Assembly: GCF_003047265.1 (NCBI RefSeq)
Contig: NZ_PZYY01000011.1
Coordinates: 62,001-126,000, forward strand
Direction of reading: 5' to 3'
DNA length: 64,000 nt
DNA from: Nocardioides terrigena
Lineage (GTDB): Bacteria > Actinomycetota > Actinomycetes > Propionibacteriales > Nocardioidaceae
Both the position numbers and the translations under genes were made by a program. The notes beneath the pieces are model-generated. The model was not told the DNA's origin, searched no databases, and saw only the letters and a program-made list of their open reading frames with translations. Positions within the stretch are counted from its first letter, which is position 1. Each line of letters starts with the position of its first letter. Below, piece after piece: positions 61,313 through 64,000 of the stretch.

Positions 61313-62245
61313 GTGATCACCGACCTCGTCCTCGGCACCATGTACTTCGGCACCCGCACCGACCGGGCCACGTCCTTCGCCCTGCTCGACCGCTTCGTCG
61401 AGGCCGGGGGCACCACCCTCGACACCGCCAACTGCTACGCCTTCTGGGTCAGCGGGACCGGTCACGGAGGGCAGAGCGAGGCGCTCATCGGCGAGTGGCT
61501 GCGGGCCAACCCGGGCCTGCGCGAGCGGCTCACCCTCGCGACCAAGGTGGGCGTCGAGCCGCTGGACGGTGGCGGCGTGGAGGGCCTGGGCGCCGAGACC
61601 GTACGCCGGGAGGCCGGCCGCAGCCTGGAGCGCCTGGGGGTCGACCGCATCGACCTCTACTGGGCGCACGGTGAGGACCGTCGTACGCCGATCGAGGAGA
61701 CCACCGACGCCCTGGGCGAGCTCGTCACCACCGGCACCGTCGGTCGCGTCGGCATCTCCAACCACCCCACCTGGCTGGTCGAGCGCTCCCGCACCCACGC
61801 CCGGGCACGCGGCCTCGAGCCCGCGAGCGCGCTGCAGCTGACCACGTCGTACGTCGAGCCGCGGCCCGGCGCCGCGGTCGAGGGCAAGGACCACCGGTTC
61901 GGCTGGGTCACCGACGAGACGATCGACTACCTCGAGCGCAACGACGGCATCGAGCTGTGGGCCTACAGCCCGCTGGTGCAGGGCAGCTTCGACCGCGACG
62001 ACCGCCCGTTCCCGCAGGCCTACGACCACCCCGGGACCACGGCCCGGCTCGCGGCGCTCACCGAGGTGGCCGCCGAGCTCGAGGTGGCCCGCAGCCAGGT
62101 CGTGCTGGCCTGGCTCCTGCACCGCTCGCCGCAGGTGCGCCCCATCGTCGGGGTCAGCTCCCTCGAGCAGCTCGAGCCGGCCCTCGCCGCAGCGGAGCTG
62201 GACCTCGACGCCACGACCATGGCCCGCCTGGATCAGCCTGCGTAG
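61313..62245 (+). CDS. Aldo/keto reductase
   Basis: 310 residues. The AKR barrel shows GTTLDTANCYAFWVSG (catalytic Asp and Tyr), LATKVGVE (Lys), DLYWAHGEDRRTPIEET (the His position) and a C-terminal cofactor loop PIVGVSSLEQLEPALAAAEL. It reduces carbonyls with NADPH in the cytoplasm; the substrate is unknown. GTG 61313 is 6 nt after TAGCGT (61301-61306), which suggests a leaderless mRNA. Its 3' end overlaps that of the convergent deaminase gene by 13 nt. Confidence 0.92.
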   Translation: MITDLVLGTMYFGTRTDRATSFALLDRFVEAGGTTLDTANCYAFWVSGTGHGGQSEALIGEWLRANPGLRERLTLATKVGVEPLDGGGVEGLGAETVRREAGRSLERLGVDRIDLYWAHGEDRRTPIEETTDALGELVTTGTVGRVGISNHPTWLVERSRTHARARGLEPASALQLTTSYVEPRPGAAVEGKDHRFGWVTDETIDYLERNDGIELWAYSPLVQGSFDRDDRPFPQAYDHPGTTARLAALTEVAAELEVARSQVVLAWLLHRSPQVRPIVGVSSLEQLEPALAAAELDLDATTMARLDQPA

Positions 62246-63243
62246 GCGTCGATCTCGCCGAGGATCCGCGCCTGCACGTCCTCCGGGGCGAAGGACGCCC
62301 GCACGGCCGAGCGTGCGAGGTCGGCGACGCCGTCCTCGTCGAGGCCCAGCAGGTCGGCCGCGACGCCGTACTCGCCGTTGAGCGTCGTGCCGAACATCGG
62401 CGGGTCGTCGGAGTTGATCGTGACCGGCACACCGGCCTCGACGAACGTCCGCAGCGGGTGCTCGTCCATCGTCGCGACGGCGCGGGTGGCGATGTTGGAG
62501 GTCGGGCAGACCTCGAGCACGATCCCCGCGTCGGCGAGGTGCTCCAGCAGCTCCGGGTCGGCCGCCGACGACGTGCCGTGGCCGATCCGCTCCGCGCCCA
62601 GGAGGCGGACGGCGTCCCACACCGTCTCGGGGCCGGTGGTCTCCCCCGCGTGCGGGACCGAGCGCAGGCCCGCGGCCCGGGCGGCGTCGAAGTGCGGCTG
62701 GAACTGCGGTCGGGGCACCCCGATCTCGGGACCGCCGAGGCCGAAGCCGACCAGGGCGTCCGGGGCGTGGTCGAGGGCGTAGGACAACGTGGCCTCCGCA
62801 GCCGGGATCCCGCTCTCGCCGGGGATGTCGTAGATCCAGCGCATCACCAGCCCAAAGTCGCGCTCGGCGGCCAGCCGGGCGTCCTCGATGGCCTCGGTGT
62901 AGGCCTCGATCGGGATGCCCCGCACGACCGAGGTGTACGGCGTGCAGGTCAGCTCGGCGTACCGGAGCCTCTGCTCGACCGACATGTCACGGGCCACCTC
63001 GTAGGTCAGCATCCGCACGTCCTCGGGGGTGCGGATGAGGTCGACCACGGACAGGTAGACGTCGATGAAGTGCGCGAAGTCGCGGAAGGCGAAGAACTCC
63101 CGCAGCTCGTCCGGGTCGGTCGGCACCCCGGCGGCGGGGTGGCGCTCCGCCAGCTCGGCGACGATCCGCGGCGAGGCGGACCCGACGTGGTGGACGTGCA
63201 GCTCGGCCTTGGGCAGGCCGGCGATGAAGTCGGTCAGGATCAC
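62233..63243 (-). CDS. Adenosine deaminase family protein
   Basis: 336 residues. The amidohydrolase barrel has the zinc pair H16 and H18 (AELHVHHVGSASPR), catalytic Glu in SVPHAGETTGP, His in ERIGHGTSS and Asp in VTINSDDPPMFGT. In the usual adenosine deaminases the first motif is H-L-H-L-D-G-S; here the D is V and the tail reads GSAS, so the substrate may be another purine or an adenosine analogue. ATG 63243 starts MILTDFIAGLPKAELHVH. It is convergent with the aldo/keto reductase and stands alone on its side. Confidence 0.87.
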   Translation of the reverse strand: MILTDFIAGLPKAELHVHHVGSASPRIVAELAERHPAAGVPTDPDELREFFAFRDFAHFIDVYLSVVDLIRTPEDVRMLTYEVARDMSVEQRLRYAELTCTPYTSVVRGIPIEAYTEAIEDARLAAERDFGLVMRWIYDIPGESGIPAAEATLSYALDHAPDALVGFGLGGPEIGVPRPQFQPHFDAARAAGLRSVPHAGETTGPETVWDAVRLLGAERIGHGTSSAADPELLEHLADAGIVLEVCPTSNIATRAVATMDEHPLRTFVEAGVPVTINSDDPPMFGTTLNGEYGVAADLLGLDEDGVADLARSAVRASFAPEDVQARILGEIDAYAG

Positions 63244-63291
63244 GCCGGGGAGTCTCGCAGCGCCCCGCGGCGGGACCCGAATCGCCGCAGG

Positions 63292-63360
63292 GGTTTCGAG
63301 GCTCGCTCCGCTCGCACCTCAACCAGCGAGTGGCTCCGCTCGCACCTCAACCAGCGAGCG
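63292..63360. repeat. Dispersed actinobacterial repeat with 26-bp tandem unit
   Basis: A 26-bp unit (starting GCTCCGCTCGCACCTCAACC) occurs at 63305-63330 and again at 63333-63358 (28-bp period). With the preceding GTTTCGAGGCTCGCTC it makes the imperfect stem GGTTTCGAGG...CCTCAACC, which I know as a dispersed intergenic repeat in Nocardioides-like genomes. It lies between the deaminase and the DsbA-like gene. Confidence 0.7.
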
Positions 63361-64000
63361 TCACTGCAGGCCGGCCTCCAGGTTGGCCGCGACCTCGCCG
63401 ATGGTCGAACCGGGGACCGGCTCACCGTCGAGCAGGACGGTCGGGGTGCCGTTGACGCCCGCCTCGGAGGCCGCGCCGGTGGCGTTGTCGACCCATCCCT
63501 CGAAGGTGCCCTCCTCGATGCCCGTCCGGACGGCCTCCTCGGACGCGCCGGCCTCGACCGCCTTGTCGATGAACCAGTCGCTGTCAGGGAAGTCGTCGGC
63601 GTCCTCGGCCGGCTGGTCGGCGTACACCAGGTCGTGGAAGGTCTTCGCGACCTCCGGCCCCTCGGCGTCGAGGACGACGGCGAAGGCGTTGGCCGCGTCC
63701 ATCGAGAAGTCACCGAAGCGGCTCAGGAAGTTGACCGGGCGGAACTCGACCCGGGCGCGCCCCTCCTCGACGGCGGAGGTCAGGGCCTCTCCGGCCTCGG
63801 CCTCCAGCACGCCGCACACGGGGCACAGGAAGTCCTCGTAGATCACGACCTCGTGGGTCGCACCGGCGTCACCGACGGCCACGCCGTACGCCGCCGTCGC
63901 GCCGGCGGGGGCCGCGGCGTCGTTGCCGGTGGAGTCGCGCTGGCTCTGGATGAAGAACCCGCCGCCGATGATGATGACGATGCCGGCGACCACCGCCCCG
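63361..64000 (-). CDS. DsbA/thioredoxin-fold membrane-anchored protein (partial, 5' end outside window)
   Basis: At least 213 residues are visible; the true start is beyond base 64000. A transmembrane anchor (VVAGIVIIIGGGFFIQS) is followed by a thioredoxin-type domain with the dithiol C-P-V-C in YEDFLCPVCGVLEAEAG and the cis-Pro loop VNGTPTVLLDGEPVPG. The inserted helical region (DLVYADQPAEDADDFPDSDW) is typical of DsbA-like disulphide oxidoreductases. It forms or isomerises disulphides in exported proteins. The stop at 63361 is immediately beside the dispersed repeat. Confidence 0.88.
   Translation of the reverse strand, partial: GAVVAGIVIIIGGGFFIQSQRDSTGNDAAAPAGATAAYGVAVGDAGATHEVVIYEDFLCPVCGVLEAEAGEALTSAVEEGRARVEFRPVNFLSRFGDFSMDAANAFAVVLDAEGPEVAKTFHDLVYADQPAEDADDFPDSDWFIDKAVEAGASEEAVRTGIEEGTFEGWVDNATGAASEAGVNGTPTVLLDGEPVPGSTIGEVAANLEAGLQ

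Noticed and set aside
63305..63358. Two-copy 26-bp repeat as a CRISPR seed
   Set aside because: The spacing is only 2 bp between copies, so there is no spacer; it is a tandem intergenic repeat.

Overview
High-G+C actinobacterial chromosome, most like Nocardioides or a close relative in the Propionibacteriales (inferred from gene content and codon use, not from a search). Signs are the near-exclusive G/C third codon positions, many GTG starts, apparent leaderless starts (TANNNT 6-7 nt before the start codon), actinobacterial families (mycothiol-type Rv2466c reductase, DUF222/HNH endonuclease, DUF4397 with class F sortase, GerMN lipoprotein after a two-component pair) and a perfect actinobacterial SOS box. 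No phage structural genes, intact transposase or CRISPR array were seen.

Layout. 1-29.8 kb is ordinary chromosome. It holds an oxidoreductase/TetR pair with twin operators, acetyltransferase, metG, a GPP34 protein, an Rv2466c-like reductase, pepN, an MscS channel, OsmC, group II truncated globin, a thioesterase, a second TetR with its own twin operator, a thiolase and MarR. These are followed by ettA, an SSB paralogue, two dynamin-like GTPases with a PrsW protease, an M24 peptidase, the RlmC-type rRNA methylase, a dicarboxylate symporter, mntP with a yybP-ykoY manganese riboswitch, and an SOS-controlled DUF222/HNH gene.

30-41 kb is different: less G+C-rich in places, and dominated by exported proteins of unknown role (RTX protein, small lipoprotein, Cys-pair repeat protein, choice-of-anchor L protein, a twice-frameshifted exported protein). 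It is bracketed by two diverged copies of the sequence that precedes and begins a tRNA-Arg(TCT) gene (about 31257-31350 and 40963-41056). A decayed integrase 3' end lies just past the tRNA. I read this as an old islet at a tRNA integration hotspot.

41.3-49.8 kb is a signalling and envelope cluster: UPF0303 protein, STAS proteins, PAP2 phosphatase, DUF305 protein, an OmpR-type regulator/kinase/GerMN-lipoprotein trio organised like mtrA-mtrB-lpqB, an ATPase/STAS pair and a PF03640-type lipoprotein.

49.9-59.4 kb is a galactoside-use locus. Binding protein, two permeases and a MalK-type ATPase run leftward; a GH42 beta-galactosidase, a DeoR regulator and a GH36 alpha-galactosidase run rightward from the shared intergenic region.

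59.4-64 kb holds a class F sortase with a DUF4397 surface protein, an aldo/keto reductase, an adenosine-deaminase-family enzyme, a dispersed repeat and a truncated DsbA-like protein at the window edge.
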